NCBI RefSeq assembly: GCF_021601385.1
Contig: NZ_BQHO01000026.1
Location: 1 to 64,000, forward strand
Direction: 5' to 3'
Source of the DNA: Pseudomonas parasichuanensis
GTDB lineage: Bacteria; Pseudomonadota; Gammaproteobacteria; Pseudomonadales; Pseudomonadaceae
DNA: 64,000 nt
Below are positions 8,769 to 17,794 of the stretch, one piece after another (positions within the stretch are counted from its first letter, which is position 1; each line of letters starts with the position of its first letter). Made by a program: the position numbers and the translations under genes. The notes beneath the pieces are model-generated. The model worked only from the letters and a program-made list of their open reading frames with translations, was not told where the DNA came from and searched no databases.

Positions 8769-9499
8769 TGCACGCACGCGGACGACTGCTGGGCCTGGGC
8801 GTGGGCCCGGGCGACCCTGAACTGATCACGGTCAAGGCCCTGCGCCTGCTGCGTGAAGCGCCGGTGGTGGCGTACTTCGTGGCCAAGGGCAAGCGTGGCA
8901 ACGCCTTCGGCATCATCGAGGCGCACCTGCAGGCCGAGCAGACCCTGCTGCCGCTGGTGTACCCGGTGACCACCGAGGCGCTGCCGGCACCGCTGTCCTA
9001 CGAGCAGGTGATCAGCGACTTCTACGACGAAGCCAGTGTGCAGGTGGCCGAACACCTGGATGCCGGGCGCGATGTGGCGGTGATCTGCGAGGGCGATCCG
9101 TTCTTCTACGGCTCCTACATGTACCTGCACGACCGCCTGGCCTCGCGCTATGAGGCCCAGGTGATCCCCGGCGTCTGCTCGATGCTTGGCGGTGCCTCGG
9201 TACTGGGCGCGCCGCTGGTGTATCGCAACCAGACCCTGACCGTGCTCTCCGGCGTGCTGCCTGCCGACGAGCTCCAGCGCCGCCTGGCCGACGCCGACGC
9301 GGCGGTGATCATGAAGCTGGGGCGCAACTTCCCCAAGGTTCGCCAGGTGCTCACCGAGCTGGGCATGGAGGGCCGCGCGTTGTACGTCGAGCGGGCGACC
9401 ATGGCCAACCAGAAAATCGTGCCGTTGGACGAGGTAGACCCACAGTCCTCGCCGTACTTCTCGCTGATCATCGTGCCGGGTGAAAAATGGCAGGGATGA
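8765..9499 (+). CDS. cobI: Precorrin-2 C20-methyltransferase
   Basis: 244 residues. This is a tetrapyrrole methylase with the N-terminal [13 protein letters not shown] motif, [15 protein letters not shown] in the middle, and [13 protein letters not shown]. It is distinguished from other corrin methylases by the CobI/CbiL pattern ([19 protein letters not shown]). It methylates C20 of precorrin-2, the first committed corrin-specific methylation. It starts within the cobH stop (ATGA) and runs into cobJ with a further overlap. Confidence 0.94.
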   Translation: MMHARGRLLGLGVGPGDPELITVKALRLLREAPVVAYFVAKGKRGNAFGIIEAHLQAEQTLLPLVYPVTTEALPAPLSYEQVISDFYDEASVQVAEHLDAGRDVAVICEGDPFFYGSYMYLHDRLASRYEAQVIPGVCSMLGGASVLGAPLVYRNQTLTVLSGVLPADELQRRLADADAAVIMKLGRNFPKVRQVLTELGMEGRALYVERATMANQKIVPLDEVDPQSSPYFSLIIVPGEKWQG

Positions 9500-11187
9500 A
9501 CAACGCACCGGCCATCGTCATTCTTGGCCCCGGCAGCCTGGCGACCGCGCAGCGCATCCAGCAACGTTATCCACAGGCCGTGATCCATGGCCTGCAAGGG
9601 CGCGTGGAGGGGGCCGAGCGCTACTACAGCGCATTCGGCGACACCCTGCGGGCGCTGTATCGGCAGGACACCCCGATCATCGCCCTGTGCGCCGCCGGTA
9701 TCGTGATCCGCACCCTGGCGCCGCTGCTCGACGAGAAAGGCAGCGAGCCGCCGGTGCTGGCCGTGGCCGAGGATGGCAGTGCCGTGGTGCCGCTGCTCGG
9801 CGGGCTGGGGGGGGTCAATGGCATGGCCCGGGACATCGCCGAGGCCCTGGGCGTGAACGCCGCGATCACCACCAGCGGTGAACTGCGCTTTGGCACCTGC
9901 CTGCTCAACCCGCCCGAGGGCTATGCCCTGGCGGACCTGGAGCAGGGCAAGCGGTTCGTCTCGGACCTGCTGGCCGGTGAAGCGCTGCGCATCGAAGGCC
10001 ATGCGCCTTGGCTCGACCAGGCGCAGCTGCCGGTCAGCGACAACGCGCAACGCACCCTCCATGTGGGCAGTGCCGCGCGCCCGGCCAACCGGGACGAGCT
10101 GGTGATCCATGCGCGTTGTGTGGTGGTGGCGGTTACGGCCGGTGGCGCCGACCTGGCCCGGCAGGTGCGTGACGCCTTGCAGGCGGCGGGTATCGCCGAA
10201 GCGGCGCTGGCTTGCCTGCTGGCGAGCGAGGCCGACATGGCCGAGCCGGCCTTGCACGAGGCTGCCCAGGCGCTTGGCGTTGCCCTGCGCTTCGCCCCTG
10301 CGGCCAGCAGCCTTGAGCAGATGCTGGTCGATACGCTGCCGCAGGCGCGCGTCGAAACCCACGCCGGGTTGGCTGTGGCGGTTGCTGGAACGCCGGTCGA
10401 CAGCGCGCAACTGGGGCGCCGCCGTGGTCGCCTGGCCGTGATCGGCCTGGGCCCTGGTGCTGCCGATTTGATGGTGCCGGCGGTCAAGGCTGAACTGGCC
10501 CGCGCCCAGGATGTGTTGGGCTATGAAACCTACGTGCGCATGGCCGGCCCGTTCCGCGACGACCAGGTACTGCACTGCACCGACAACCGCGAAGAGATGC
10601 AGCGCGCCCGCCATGCGTTCGAGCTGGCGGCTCAGGGGCGCTCGGTGGTGGTGGTGTCGTCGGGCGACCCGGGCGTGTTCGCCATGGCCGCTGCAGTGCT
10701 CGAAGCGCTGCATGAATCAAGTGACCTGGGCTGGCAACGGGTTGACCTGCAGATCCTGCCGGGCGTTTCGGCGTCGCTGGCCACCGCCGCGCAAGCCGGT
10801 GCGCCGCTGGGCCATGATTTCTGTGTGATGTCCCTGTCGGACAACCTCAAACCGTGGTCGATCATCGAGAAGCGCCTCGAGCTGGCGGCCCAGGCTGACC
10901 TGGTGCTGGCGTTCTACAACCCGATTTCCAAGTCGCGGCCGCATCAGCTGGGTCATGCACTGGAAGTGGTGCGTCGCCATCGCGAGGCCCATACGCCGGT
11001 GGTGCTGGGGCGTGATATCGGTAGGCCGGGGCAGACCCTGAGGACCGTCACGCTGGGCGAGCTGGAGCCGGAGATGGTCGACATGCGCACCATGGTACTG
11101 GTCGGCTCGTCGACCACCTGCACCTTCCCCCGTGCCGATGGCCGCGAGTGGGTCTACACCCCGCGTTGGTACCCTGCGAAAGCCTGA
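9487..11187 (+). CDS. cobJ: CbiG-CobJ fusion: cobalt-precorrin-5A hydrolase-like / precorrin-3B C17-methyltransferase
   Basis: 566 residues in two parts. Residues 1 to about 310 are CbiG-like: an N-terminal CbiG domain ([28 protein letters not shown]) and a C-terminal CbiG domain around 210-290 ([14 protein letters not shown]). Residues about 320-566 are a CobJ/CbiH methylase ([41 protein letters not shown]). CobJ methylates C17 with ring contraction; CbiG opens the lactone in the anaerobic route. The fusion occurs in other pseudomonads. The ATG at 9487 overlaps cobI by 13 nt; an ATG at 9496 would give the 4-nt ATGA overlap seen at the other operon joints and is equally plausible. Confidence 0.92.
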   Translation: MAGMNNAPAIVILGPGSLATAQRIQQRYPQAVIHGLQGRVEGAERYYSAFGDTLRALYRQDTPIIALCAAGIVIRTLAPLLDEKGSEPPVLAVAEDGSAVVPLLGGLGGVNGMARDIAEALGVNAAITTSGELRFGTCLLNPPEGYALADLEQGKRFVSDLLAGEALRIEGHAPWLDQAQLPVSDNAQRTLHVGSAARPANRDELVIHARCVVVAVTAGGADLARQVRDALQAAGIAEAALACLLASEADMAEPALHEAAQALGVALRFAPAASSLEQMLVDTLPQARVETHAGLAVAVAGTPVDSAQLGRRRGRLAVIGLGPGAADLMVPAVKAELARAQDVLGYETYVRMAGPFRDDQVLHCTDNREEMQRARHAFELAAQGRSVVVVSSGDPGVFAMAAAVLEALHESSDLGWQRVDLQILPGVSASLATAAQAGAPLGHDFCVMSLSDNLKPWSIIEKRLELAAQADLVLAFYNPISKSRPHQLGHALEVVRRHREAHTPVVLGRDIGRPGQTLRTVTLGELEPEMVDMRTMVLVGSSTTCTFPRADGREWVYTPRWYPAKA

Positions 11188-11231
11188 CCTGCAAGGAAGG
11201 CTGACCTGCTGAACGGCGCATTCTGACCTGC
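11184..11231 (+). repeat. Three direct copies of a 9-bp motif
   Basis: CTGACCTGC occurs exactly at 11184-11192, 11201-11209 and 11223-11231. The first copy overlaps the cobJ stop codon and the others fill the short gap before the unknown gene at 11284. Start-to-start spacings are 17 and 22 nt. This could be a repeated protein-binding site, or chance in a short GC-rich gap. Confidence 0.5.
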
Positions 11232-11247
11232 ATAGCCTTCGAGTCTC

Positions 11248-11265
11248 ACCCGGCATCCGCCGGGT
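11248..11265 (+). other. Short GC-rich inverted repeat (hairpin) before the unknown gene
   Basis: ACCCGGC and GCCGGGT pair perfectly (7 bp) around the loop ATCC. There is no following T-tract, so it is not a classic terminator. It lies between cobJ and the ribosome site of the gene at 11284 and could be a weak terminator or a leader hairpin. Confidence 0.5.
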
Positions 11266-11283
11266 TCTGACTCAAGGATATGC

Positions 11284-11973
11284 ATGATGAGCAATAACCT
11301 GATTTCCGATACCAATTCTGCCGCCGTCGTCGAGCAATCGCTGATGGCTTTCGCTGCCGGCATGAACCTGCAGAATCGCACCGATGTCATGAATGCCTAC
11401 CAGTTCGCCTCGCTGGTGGCCTCCAAACTCTATGATGGCGAGCACCAGAGCGAGGCGTGGTACAAGCAGAACCTGAAAGTGATGGAGGACTTGGGCTGGC
11501 TGACCGTGCGTCGTACCTACGAGCGCGAGATGTCTGAATCGCAGTCGCTCACCGTGGGCGCCGTCGCCTTTAAAGCCATGCGGGTTGTCGGCCAGGCCGC
11601 ATTCGGTGGCCCAATAGCCGACGCTATCGGCAAAGTGGCCGAGGCTGCCCTTGAAGGCCTGGGACAAATCACCGAGGCCCAGGACATCTTCAAACACAAC
11701 TTCAAGGACAGGCTGGTCGGGACCATTGGCCTGGCGGCTTGCCTTGAAACCGACGACGGTCAACTGATGATGGTGCATACCGCCGTCAGCACCAAAGGCA
11801 TGAACCGCGACCTGGATACCGTGGCCTTCGAATGGAAAAGCACCGGCACCTACCACTACTCGGGCACCGCGCTGCTGACCTTCAACAACCATCACTACGC
11901 CCGTGTGCGCGAGCATGTGGAGGCGCGCTTGGGTGATCGTCGTTTCGAGAACGTGCTGCAATACGAAATCTGA
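11284..11973 (+). CDS. Hypothetical protein, member of a tandem paralogous pair (A)
   Basis: 229 residues. AAGGA lies just upstream; ATG at 11284 or 11287 could start translation. I do not recognise a named family. The protein has no signal peptide and no convincing membrane helix, so it is probably cytoplasmic or exported by an unseen route. A small-residue-rich central stretch (about 95-125, AFKAMRVVGQAAFGGPI...) might be amphipathic. The N-terminal 60 residues (SLMAFAAG..., ending in a W...GW pattern) and the C-terminal 40 residues resemble the product of the next gene at 12067, so the two look like distant paralogues. Neither resembles the surrounding cobalamin genes. Function unknown. 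Confidence 0.8.
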   Translation: MMSNNLISDTNSAAVVEQSLMAFAAGMNLQNRTDVMNAYQFASLVASKLYDGEHQSEAWYKQNLKVMEDLGWLTVRRTYEREMSESQSLTVGAVAFKAMRVVGQAAFGGPIADAIGKVAEAALEGLGQITEAQDIFKHNFKDRLVGTIGLAACLETDDGQLMMVHTAVSTKGMNRDLDTVAFEWKSTGTYHYSGTALLTFNNHHYARVREHVEARLGDRRFENVLQYEI

Positions 11974-12066
11974 TCCATGAGCCTTGGTTGCCGCCCGCTA
12001 TGGCTGCGGCGGTGGCCAGGCCTGCCCGGCAGACAAGGGCCGGGTGCTGACAAGGGAGCACGCATC

Positions 12067-12690
12067 ATGGACAAGCACAGAGCGGCAGTGGCGGGTAGCA
12101 GCCTGCTCGCATTCTTGCCTGGCGTTACCGCTGCGCAGCGTAGCGCGGTGCAACTGGCAGCGTTGATGGCCGAGCGCGTGACGCGCACCGACCATGACCA
12201 AGGGTTGGTGACTGACTGGTTCAACCATTACCGCAGGCAACTGCAGTTTTATGGATGGGATGCCTTGTCGGCCGAGCAGGAGCATTGGCCTGGGCTCGAG
12301 CGCCCTGGCATCGTCAATGCCGCGCTGCGACGGATCGATGCCACCGCGGGCGAGCGTTACTCGACTGTGCTGGGCCTGGCGATGGCGGGGTTGGCCGAGA
12401 ACGAATGGGCGTTGCTCAATTTCGAGCAGCGAACCCGGGAACGTGGGGTTTTCCAACTGTTGCCGTGTGCGCCCAGCAAGCCGGGATATGTGGATCTGGT
12501 GCTCTATCGCGAACACTGCGAACGCGACATGCTCAACACCGGTTTTTTGCTGCGCAATCGTGAAGCGACACGGGTGCAGGCGGAGCTGGTGCGCTTCAAT
12601 ACGCGCTTGTTCGACCAGGCGTATCGCAGCCTGGTGGAGCAACGCCTGGAAAAGGTCGCCCGGCAGCAGATCCTGTCCTTCGAGTGCTGA
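12067..12690 (+). CDS. Hypothetical protein, member of a tandem paralogous pair (B)
   Basis: 207 residues from the ATG at 12067, chosen because AGGGAG lies 8 nt upstream; the frame is open from 11977 but without a good ribosome site. No named family is recognised. The N-terminus (SSLLAFLPGV...QRSAVQLAALMAERV, then FYGWD) follows the same pattern as the preceding protein (SLMAFAAG...NRTDVMNAYQFASLVAS, then DLGW). Both end with an R-V-x(4-5)-V/L segment and a final short beta-like ILSFE/VLQYE. The gap to the upstream gene is 93 nt. It ends 6 nt before the convergent marC stop. No signal peptide or membrane helix is seen. Function unknown. Confidence 0.8.
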   Translation: MDKHRAAVAGSSLLAFLPGVTAAQRSAVQLAALMAERVTRTDHDQGLVTDWFNHYRRQLQFYGWDALSAEQEHWPGLERPGIVNAALRRIDATAGERYSTVLGLAMAGLAENEWALLNFEQRTRERGVFQLLPCAPSKPGYVDLVLYREHCERDMLNTGFLLRNREATRVQAELVRFNTRLFDQAYRSLVEQRLEKVARQQILSFEC

Positions 12691-12696
12691 GGCGCG

Positions 12697-13293
12697 TTAC
12701 GGCACCATGTAGCCCTTGATCCCGGTGAAGATAATCTGCGCCGCCAGTGCGCAGACGAACAGGCCCATCAGCCGGCTGACGATCTGCAGGCCCTGGTCGC
12801 CAAGCAGCCGTTCGATACGGTGCGAGAGGTACAGCACCAGGCCCACGGTGAAGCTGGCCAGGGCAATACTGACAATGGCCAGCAGCTTGTCGTCCCAGTG
12901 CGGCTGGCTCACGCCCATCACCAGCAGCGCACCGATGGTGCCCGGGCCGACGGTCAGCGGGATGGTCAGCGGCACGATGGTCACGTCCTGCTGCACGTTG
13001 TCGGTCTGGACCGCCGACTTGCCCTGGGCCATGGCCAGCGCCGAGATGAACAGCACCGAGCCCGCGCCGATACGGAAGGCGTCGGCGGTGATGCCGAACA
13101 CGCCGAAGATCACCCGCCCGAACAGGTACAGCAGCACGCTGGCGATCAGGGTGGCGATGGCCACGCGCCAGGCCAGTTGCTTGCGCTCCTTGCTGGAGTG
13201 GCCGCGGGTCAGGCTGATGAAGCACGACAGCACGAAGAACGGGCTGTAGAGCACGAGCATTTTCAGGTAGACGCTGAACAACTCATGGAGCAT
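12697..13293 (-). CDS. MarC family integral membrane protein
   Basis: 198 residues from the ATG at 13293; a reading from 13335 would add a non-hydrophobic leader atypical of the family. Six hydrophobic segments span the protein (LYSPFFVLSCFISL, VAIATLIASVLLYLFG, IGAGSVLFISALAM, and PLTIPLTVGPGTIGALLVMG, among others). The PLTVGPGTIG segment is typical of the MarC/YhgN family. The family was named after the mar locus but is not clearly linked to antibiotic resistance; transport substrates are unproven. It is a single gene, convergent with the unknown pair. Confidence 0.88.
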   Translation of the reverse strand: MLHELFSVYLKMLVLYSPFFVLSCFISLTRGHSSKERKQLAWRVAIATLIASVLLYLFGRVIFGVFGITADAFRIGAGSVLFISALAMAQGKSAVQTDNVQQDVTIVPLTIPLTVGPGTIGALLVMGVSQPHWDDKLLAIVSIALASFTVGLVLYLSHRIERLLGDQGLQIVSRLMGLFVCALAAQIIFTGIKGYMVP

Positions 13294-13414
13294 GGGGTGG
13301 GTCCGCGGCGGGGTAGAGTGGCAACTGTATAGCACGGATCCTGTAGGAGATCCCCCAACCCTGCGGGCTGCGCTGTCGTGCAGGGAACATTGCCAGCACC
13401 CGCACCGCGATCCC

Positions 13415-13520
13415 CTGTGGGAGCGGCTTTAGCCGCGAAGCAGGCGACGCGGTGGATGGCACCGGCTTCGCCGGTGTTCGCGGGCAAGTCGCAGCGGCGA
13501 ACCGCCGCTCCCACAGGGAT
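13415..13520. repeat. Composite REP element (REPIN-like), copy 1
   Basis: A REP arm TGTGGGAGCGGCTTTAGCCG is followed by a conserved spacer and closed by an opposite arm ending CGCCGCTCCCACA. The first 68 nt (13417-13484) match 31827-31894 with only two mismatches, so this is a multi-copy composite element rather than two chance REPs. It lies between retS and marC. Confidence 0.8.
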
Positions 13521-13559
13521 CGCGTAGGCTTTTTTAGAATCTGAGCAAGACAGTTGCTC

Positions 13560-16334
13560 CTACAGGATCTGCGTGGTGTCGCCGGACACCACCTGGCGAT
13601 GCCCCGCCCAGTGCTGGATCAACTCTCGCAGCTGCGACAGCTCCACCGGCTTGGCCATGTGCCCGTCCATGCCGGCCAGGCGTGCGCGCTCCTTGTGTTC
13701 GGCGAGGATGTGCGCGGTCAGCGCCACCACCGGGGTGCGCGGGCGTTGGTTGGCGGTTTCCCAGGCACGCAGCTGTTGTGTGGCGGAAAAACCGTCGAGC
13801 ACCGGCATTTCGCAGTCCATCAGCACCAGGTCGTAGCGCTTGGCCTTCATCGCCTGCAGGGCCTCTTCACCGTTGCTGGCGGTGTCCGGTTCGAGGCTCA
13901 GCTTGCCGAGCATGCCGCGGATGACCTTGGTCGAGATGCTGTTGTCCTCGGCCACCAGTACGCGGAAATCGTGCGGCAGGTCGAGCGGCTGCTGAGTCCC
14001 CGGTGGCAAGGGCGGTGCGGCCAGTTCGCGGCCGCGCAGGGCCAGCTCTTCGGCCAGCGTGGTCTTGAGCGTGTAGCCGGCCACGGGCTTGGCGAGGATG
14101 CGCTTGACCCCGGCATTGCGCGCGATGACCTTGCTCGGCGCATTGCTGATGCCGGTGAGCATGACCACCAGGATGTCGTGATTGAGGCTAGGGTCTTCCT
14201 TGATCTTCGCCGCCAGTTGCATGCCGGTCATGCCGGGCATGTTCTGGTCGAGCAGCACCACGTCGAAATAGTCGCGCAGGTGCGCCTTGGTGCGCAGCAG
14301 GGCCAGTGCCTCCTTGCCGGACGGCACGGCGCTGACGTTCATGCCCCAGGCGCTGCATTGCTGCACCAGGACTTTGCGGCAGGTGTCATTGTCGTCGACC
14401 ACCAACACCCGTGCGTCGCGCAGCGGGCCGTCGAGGTCGGCAGGCGGTTGCTCCAGGCGCTGAGGGTCCAGTGGCAGGGTCAGCCACAGCGTGTTGCCCA
14501 TGCTGGTGCTGGTCTTGATGCCGAACTCGCCCTGCATCAGGCCGATCAGTTGCTTGGCGATCACCAGCCCGAGGTGGCCGCCGAGCTTGTTGCTGGAGAG
14601 GAAGTGGCGGCTGTGCAGTTCGGCCTGCAGCAAGGCGTCGCGTTCGGCCGGCGCCATGGGCGCGCCGCTGTCCTGCACGGCAATGCGCAGGCGCGGGGTG
14701 TCGCCACGCTGGTCGAGGGCCACCACCAGCAGGATCTCGCCCTGCTCGGTGTTTTTCAGGGCATTGTCGAGCAGGCTCGACAGGGCCTGGCGCAGGCGGG
14801 TCGGGTCGCCGCTGACCACCCGTGGCACTTGTGGCTGGGTGAAGCTGATCAGCTCGATGTTCTGCTGCTCGGCCTTGGCCCGGAAGATGTTCAGGCAGTC
14901 TTCGATCAAGGCGTTGAGGTCGAACTGCACGTCGTCCAGTTCGATCTGCCGTGATTCGAGCTTGGAGATGTCGAGGATCTCGTTGATCAGCGTCAGCAGT
15001 TCGTTGCCGGCGCTGTGGATGGTCTGCACGTAGTCGCGTTGCTTGACCGACAGCGGCGTGCCCAGCAGCAGCTCGGTCATGCCCAGCACGCCGTTCATGG
15101 GGGTGCGGATCTCGTGGCTGATCTTGGCCAGGAACTCGGCCTTGGCGTTGATCTCGGCGTCGCTGGCGGCCAGGGCGCGGCTGGCGCGGAAGCGCTCCTC
15201 GCTGATGCGCCGCAGGCGCTCGCTGACCGCCAGGTTGAGCAGCAGGCCGCTGACCACCGTCAGTACCATCAGGATGCACAGCAGCCAGGGCGTGGGGGTG
15301 CGCGTAAGGCCCAGCAGCGCCGGCAGCAGCACCAGGCCGCCGATGTTGTACACCAGCATGGCCAGGGCAAACAGCCGCGCCGGCCCGTAGCCCTTGTACC
15401 AGTGATAGCTGCTGACCAGCAGCATGCTCAGGCTGCCCAGGGCCAGCAGGGCGTAGGTCATCAGGTTCAGCGGCAGGGTGTCGACGAACAGCAGCACCAG
15501 GCCACTGACCGCGGCCACCAGCATTTCCCCGTGCAGCAGGCGGTTAAGGCGTGCCGAACTGCAGGGGGCGAAGAAGTGCAGGGTGAAATACAGGCCGGCC
15601 AGCCCGGCCAGCACCAGGGTCAGGTAGGCGGCTGGGGTCTGGGCGCTGTACCACAGGTGCCACCAGGGGCCGCTGAGGTTGAGCAGAATGAGTGCGCTGA
15701 GCAGCATCAGGGCGTGGTAGAGCGCCAGGATCAGGGTGGTGCTGGAGCGGCTGTAGGCGAAGCGGATCAGGTTGTGCAGGATCAGCATCAGCAGGCCGCC
15801 GAACAGCAGGCCGAACAGCAGCGGCTGGCGCTGGTCGGCGGCGGCCTGGGCGGCAGGCTCCAGGCTGATGGCTGGGCGCAGCTGGTGTTCCGACACCAGC
15901 CGCAGGTACACATCCACCGCCTGGCTGCTGCGTGGCAGTGGCAATACGTGGTCGCTGCCATGGACCGACAGGGTGCTGGCTTCGCCCTGGCGCCCGTGGT
16001 GCAACTGGCGCAGCAGCTTGCCGCCTTCGAGGGCGTAGAGGTCGATGCGTGACAGGTCGGGGGCGAAGATGCGCAGCAACTGCTCCTGCTCGCCCGGTTC
16101 AAGGCGGTAGTGCAGCCACAGGGCCTGGTCGGGGAGGGCAGCGTCCAGTTCGTCGAGCGGCAGGGGGCTGAACTGGTTGCGGTAACGCTCGGAGCGCACG
16201 TCGGAAAGCTGCAGATTGGCCTGTTCATCGAGCAGCGCCGACCACCCGCCGGCGTCTTCGGCCGCAGCCGGGAGCAGGCAGAACAGGGTCAGCAGGCTGA
16301 TGATCAGGGCTGTGGCAATCCGAAGCCGACGCAC
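13560..16334 (-). CDS. retS: RetS-type hybrid sensor kinase/response regulator
   Basis: 924 residues with a GTG start at 16334. Order: signal peptide (1-25), periplasmic 7TMR-DISMED2 sensor domain (about 35-165), seven-helix 7TMR-DISM region (about 172-370), HisKA with His407 in KISHEIRTPMNG, HATPase (about 515-630), then two receiver domains (LLDQNMPG and LMDCEMPV carry the Asp residues). The composition, near-942-residue length and position beside purD-purH-fis match RetS of P. aeruginosa, which binds GacS and controls the switch between acute and biofilm states. The HATPase G1 box reads DSGAPM instead of DxGxG, in line with a receptor whose kinase activity is not the main output. Confidence 0.92.
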   Translation of the reverse strand: MRRLRIATALIISLLTLFCLLPAAAEDAGGWSALLDEQANLQLSDVRSERYRNQFSPLPLDELDAALPDQALWLHYRLEPGEQEQLLRIFAPDLSRIDLYALEGGKLLRQLHHGRQGEASTLSVHGSDHVLPLPRSSQAVDVYLRLVSEHQLRPAISLEPAAQAAADQRQPLLFGLLFGGLLMLILHNLIRFAYSRSSTTLILALYHALMLLSALILLNLSGPWWHLWYSAQTPAAYLTLVLAGLAGLYFTLHFFAPCSSARLNRLLHGEMLVAAVSGLVLLFVDTLPLNLMTYALLALGSLSMLLVSSYHWYKGYGPARLFALAMLVYNIGGLVLLPALLGLTRTPTPWLLCILMVLTVVSGLLLNLAVSERLRRISEERFRASRALAASDAEINAKAEFLAKISHEIRTPMNGVLGMTELLLGTPLSVKQRDYVQTIHSAGNELLTLINEILDISKLESRQIELDDVQFDLNALIEDCLNIFRAKAEQQNIELISFTQPQVPRVVSGDPTRLRQALSSLLDNALKNTEQGEILLVVALDQRGDTPRLRIAVQDSGAPMAPAERDALLQAELHSRHFLSSNKLGGHLGLVIAKQLIGLMQGEFGIKTSTSMGNTLWLTLPLDPQRLEQPPADLDGPLRDARVLVVDDNDTCRKVLVQQCSAWGMNVSAVPSGKEALALLRTKAHLRDYFDVVLLDQNMPGMTGMQLAAKIKEDPSLNHDILVVMLTGISNAPSKVIARNAGVKRILAKPVAGYTLKTTLAEELALRGRELAAPPLPPGTQQPLDLPHDFRVLVAEDNSISTKVIRGMLGKLSLEPDTASNGEEALQAMKAKRYDLVLMDCEMPVLDGFSATQQLRAWETANQRPRTPVVALTAHILAEHKERARLAGMDGHMAKPVELSQLRELIQHWAGHRQVVSGDTTQIL

Positions 16335-16400
16335 GACGAAATCCCTTCTTAGCTAATGTGCCGGATAGCAACTATGCGCGGCGCGCCAAGGCGAAGGCAA

Positions 16401-16448
16401 GGCCCCGTGGGGCCTGGCCGACGAGCCGAGGGCCGTGCGCGACGGCCC
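16401..16448. other. Two GC-rich hairpins between retS and purD
   Basis: GGCCCC and GGGGCC pair at 16401-16414, and GGGCCGT and ACGGCCC pair at 16430-16448. They lie just after the purD stop on the minus strand and could end purD transcription, but neither has a T-tract. They also lie upstream of retS-side sequence only in the opposite orientation. Confidence 0.4.
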
Positions 16449-16460
16449 TGGGCGACAGCA

Positions 16461-17756
16461 TTACTGCTGGTGTTCACCGCGCTCGCGGGCAATGGCCCGG
16501 TAGCCGATGTCGCTGCGGTAGAAGCTGCCTTGCCACTTGACCTGTTCGGCCAGGCGGTAGGCTTGTTGCTGGGCGGCCTCGACGGTATCGCCCATGGCGG
16601 TGGCGCAGAGCACGCGGCCACCGGCGGTGACCACCTGGCCATCCTTGAGCGCGGTACCGGCATGGAACACCTTGCCTTCGAGCTTGGCGGCAGCGTCCAG
16701 GCCGCTGATTGCCGCGCCCTTGGCGTAGTCACCCGGGTAGCCGCCGGCAGCCAGTACCACGCCCAGGCTCGGGCGCGGGTCCCACTGTGCTTCGACCTTG
16801 TCCAGGGCCTTGGCGAAGGCGGCTTCGATCAGCAGCACCAGGCTCGACTCCAGGCGCAGCATGACGGGCTGGGTTTCCGGGTCGCCGAAGCGGCAGTTGA
16901 ACTCGATGACCTTGGGGTTGCCCGCCTTGTCGATCATCAGGCCCGCGTAGAGGAAGCCGGTGTAGACGTTGCCTTCCTCGGCCATGCCGCGCACGGTCGG
17001 CCAGATCACCTGGTCCATCACGCGCTGGTGCACGTCGGCGGTGACCACCGGGGCCGGGGAGTAGGCACCCATGCCGCCGGTATTCGGGCCGGTGTCCTGG
17101 TCGCCGACGCGCTTGTGGTCCTGGCTGGTGGCCATTGGCAGCACGTTGTGGCCGTCGACCATGACGATGAAGCTGGCTTCTTCGCCGTCGAGGAACTCTT
17201 CGATCACCACGCGCGAGCCGGCTTCACCGAAGGCATTGCCGGCGAGCATGTCGCGCACGGCATCTTCGGCTTCCTGCAGGGTCATGGCGACAATCACGCC
17301 TTTACCGGCGGCCAGGCCGTCGGCCTTGATCACGATCGGCGCGCCTTTTTCACGCAGATAGGCCAGGGCCGGCTCGATCTCGGTGAAGTTCTGGTAGTCG
17401 GCGGTCGGGATCTTGTGGCGGGCCAGGAAGTCCTTGGTGAAGGCCTTGGAGCCTTCCAGCTGGGCGGCGCCCTTGGTCGGGCCGAAGCAGTCCAGGCCGC
17501 GGCTGCGGAACAGGTCGACCACGCCGATGACCAGTGGGGCCTCGGGGCCGACGATGGTCAGGTCGACGTTTTTCTCGGCGAAGTCGGCCAGTTGCTCCAG
17601 GGCGGTCACGTCGATGGCGACGTTTTCACACTTGGCTTCGGTGGCGGTGCCGGCGTTGCCCGGAGCGACGAAGATTTTCTCGACCCGTGGGTCCTGGGCG
17701 ACTTTCCACGCCAGGGCGTGCTCACGGCCGCCGCTGCCGATGATCAAAACTTTCAT
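16461..17756 (-). CDS. purD: Phosphoribosylamine-glycine ligase (GAR synthetase)
   Basis: 431 residues from the ATG at 17756. Upstream in-frame sequence to 17900 is REP DNA read as protein and is rejected. The N-terminal domain starts KVLIIGSGGREHALAWK; the ATP-grasp domain includes IVIKADGLAAGKGVIVA and the metal-site region IEFNCRFGDPETQ. The enzyme makes glycinamide ribonucleotide in purine synthesis. It follows purH on the same strand with a REP element between them, the typical purH-purD arrangement. Confidence 0.96.
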   Translation of the reverse strand: MKVLIIGSGGREHALAWKVAQDPRVEKIFVAPGNAGTATEAKCENVAIDVTALEQLADFAEKNVDLTIVGPEAPLVIGVVDLFRSRGLDCFGPTKGAAQLEGSKAFTKDFLARHKIPTADYQNFTEIEPALAYLREKGAPIVIKADGLAAGKGVIVAMTLQEAEDAVRDMLAGNAFGEAGSRVVIEEFLDGEEASFIVMVDGHNVLPMATSQDHKRVGDQDTGPNTGGMGAYSPAPVVTADVHQRVMDQVIWPTVRGMAEEGNVYTGFLYAGLMIDKAGNPKVIEFNCRFGDPETQPVMLRLESSLVLLIEAAFAKALDKVEAQWDPRPSLGVVLAAGGYPGDYAKGAAISGLDAAAKLEGKVFHAGTALKDGQVVTAGGRVLCATAMGDTVEAAQQQAYRLAEQVKWQGSFYRSDIGYRAIARERGEHQQ

Positions 17757-17794
17757 GTAAGAACCTCGAAATCTGTTTTGCGGCGATCCCGTTC

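Noticed and set aside
13554-16052. Long plus-strand frames opposite retS
   Set aside because: Gln/His/Val-rich antisense shadows of a GC-rich gene; the retS frame carries clear sensor, kinase and receiver motifs.
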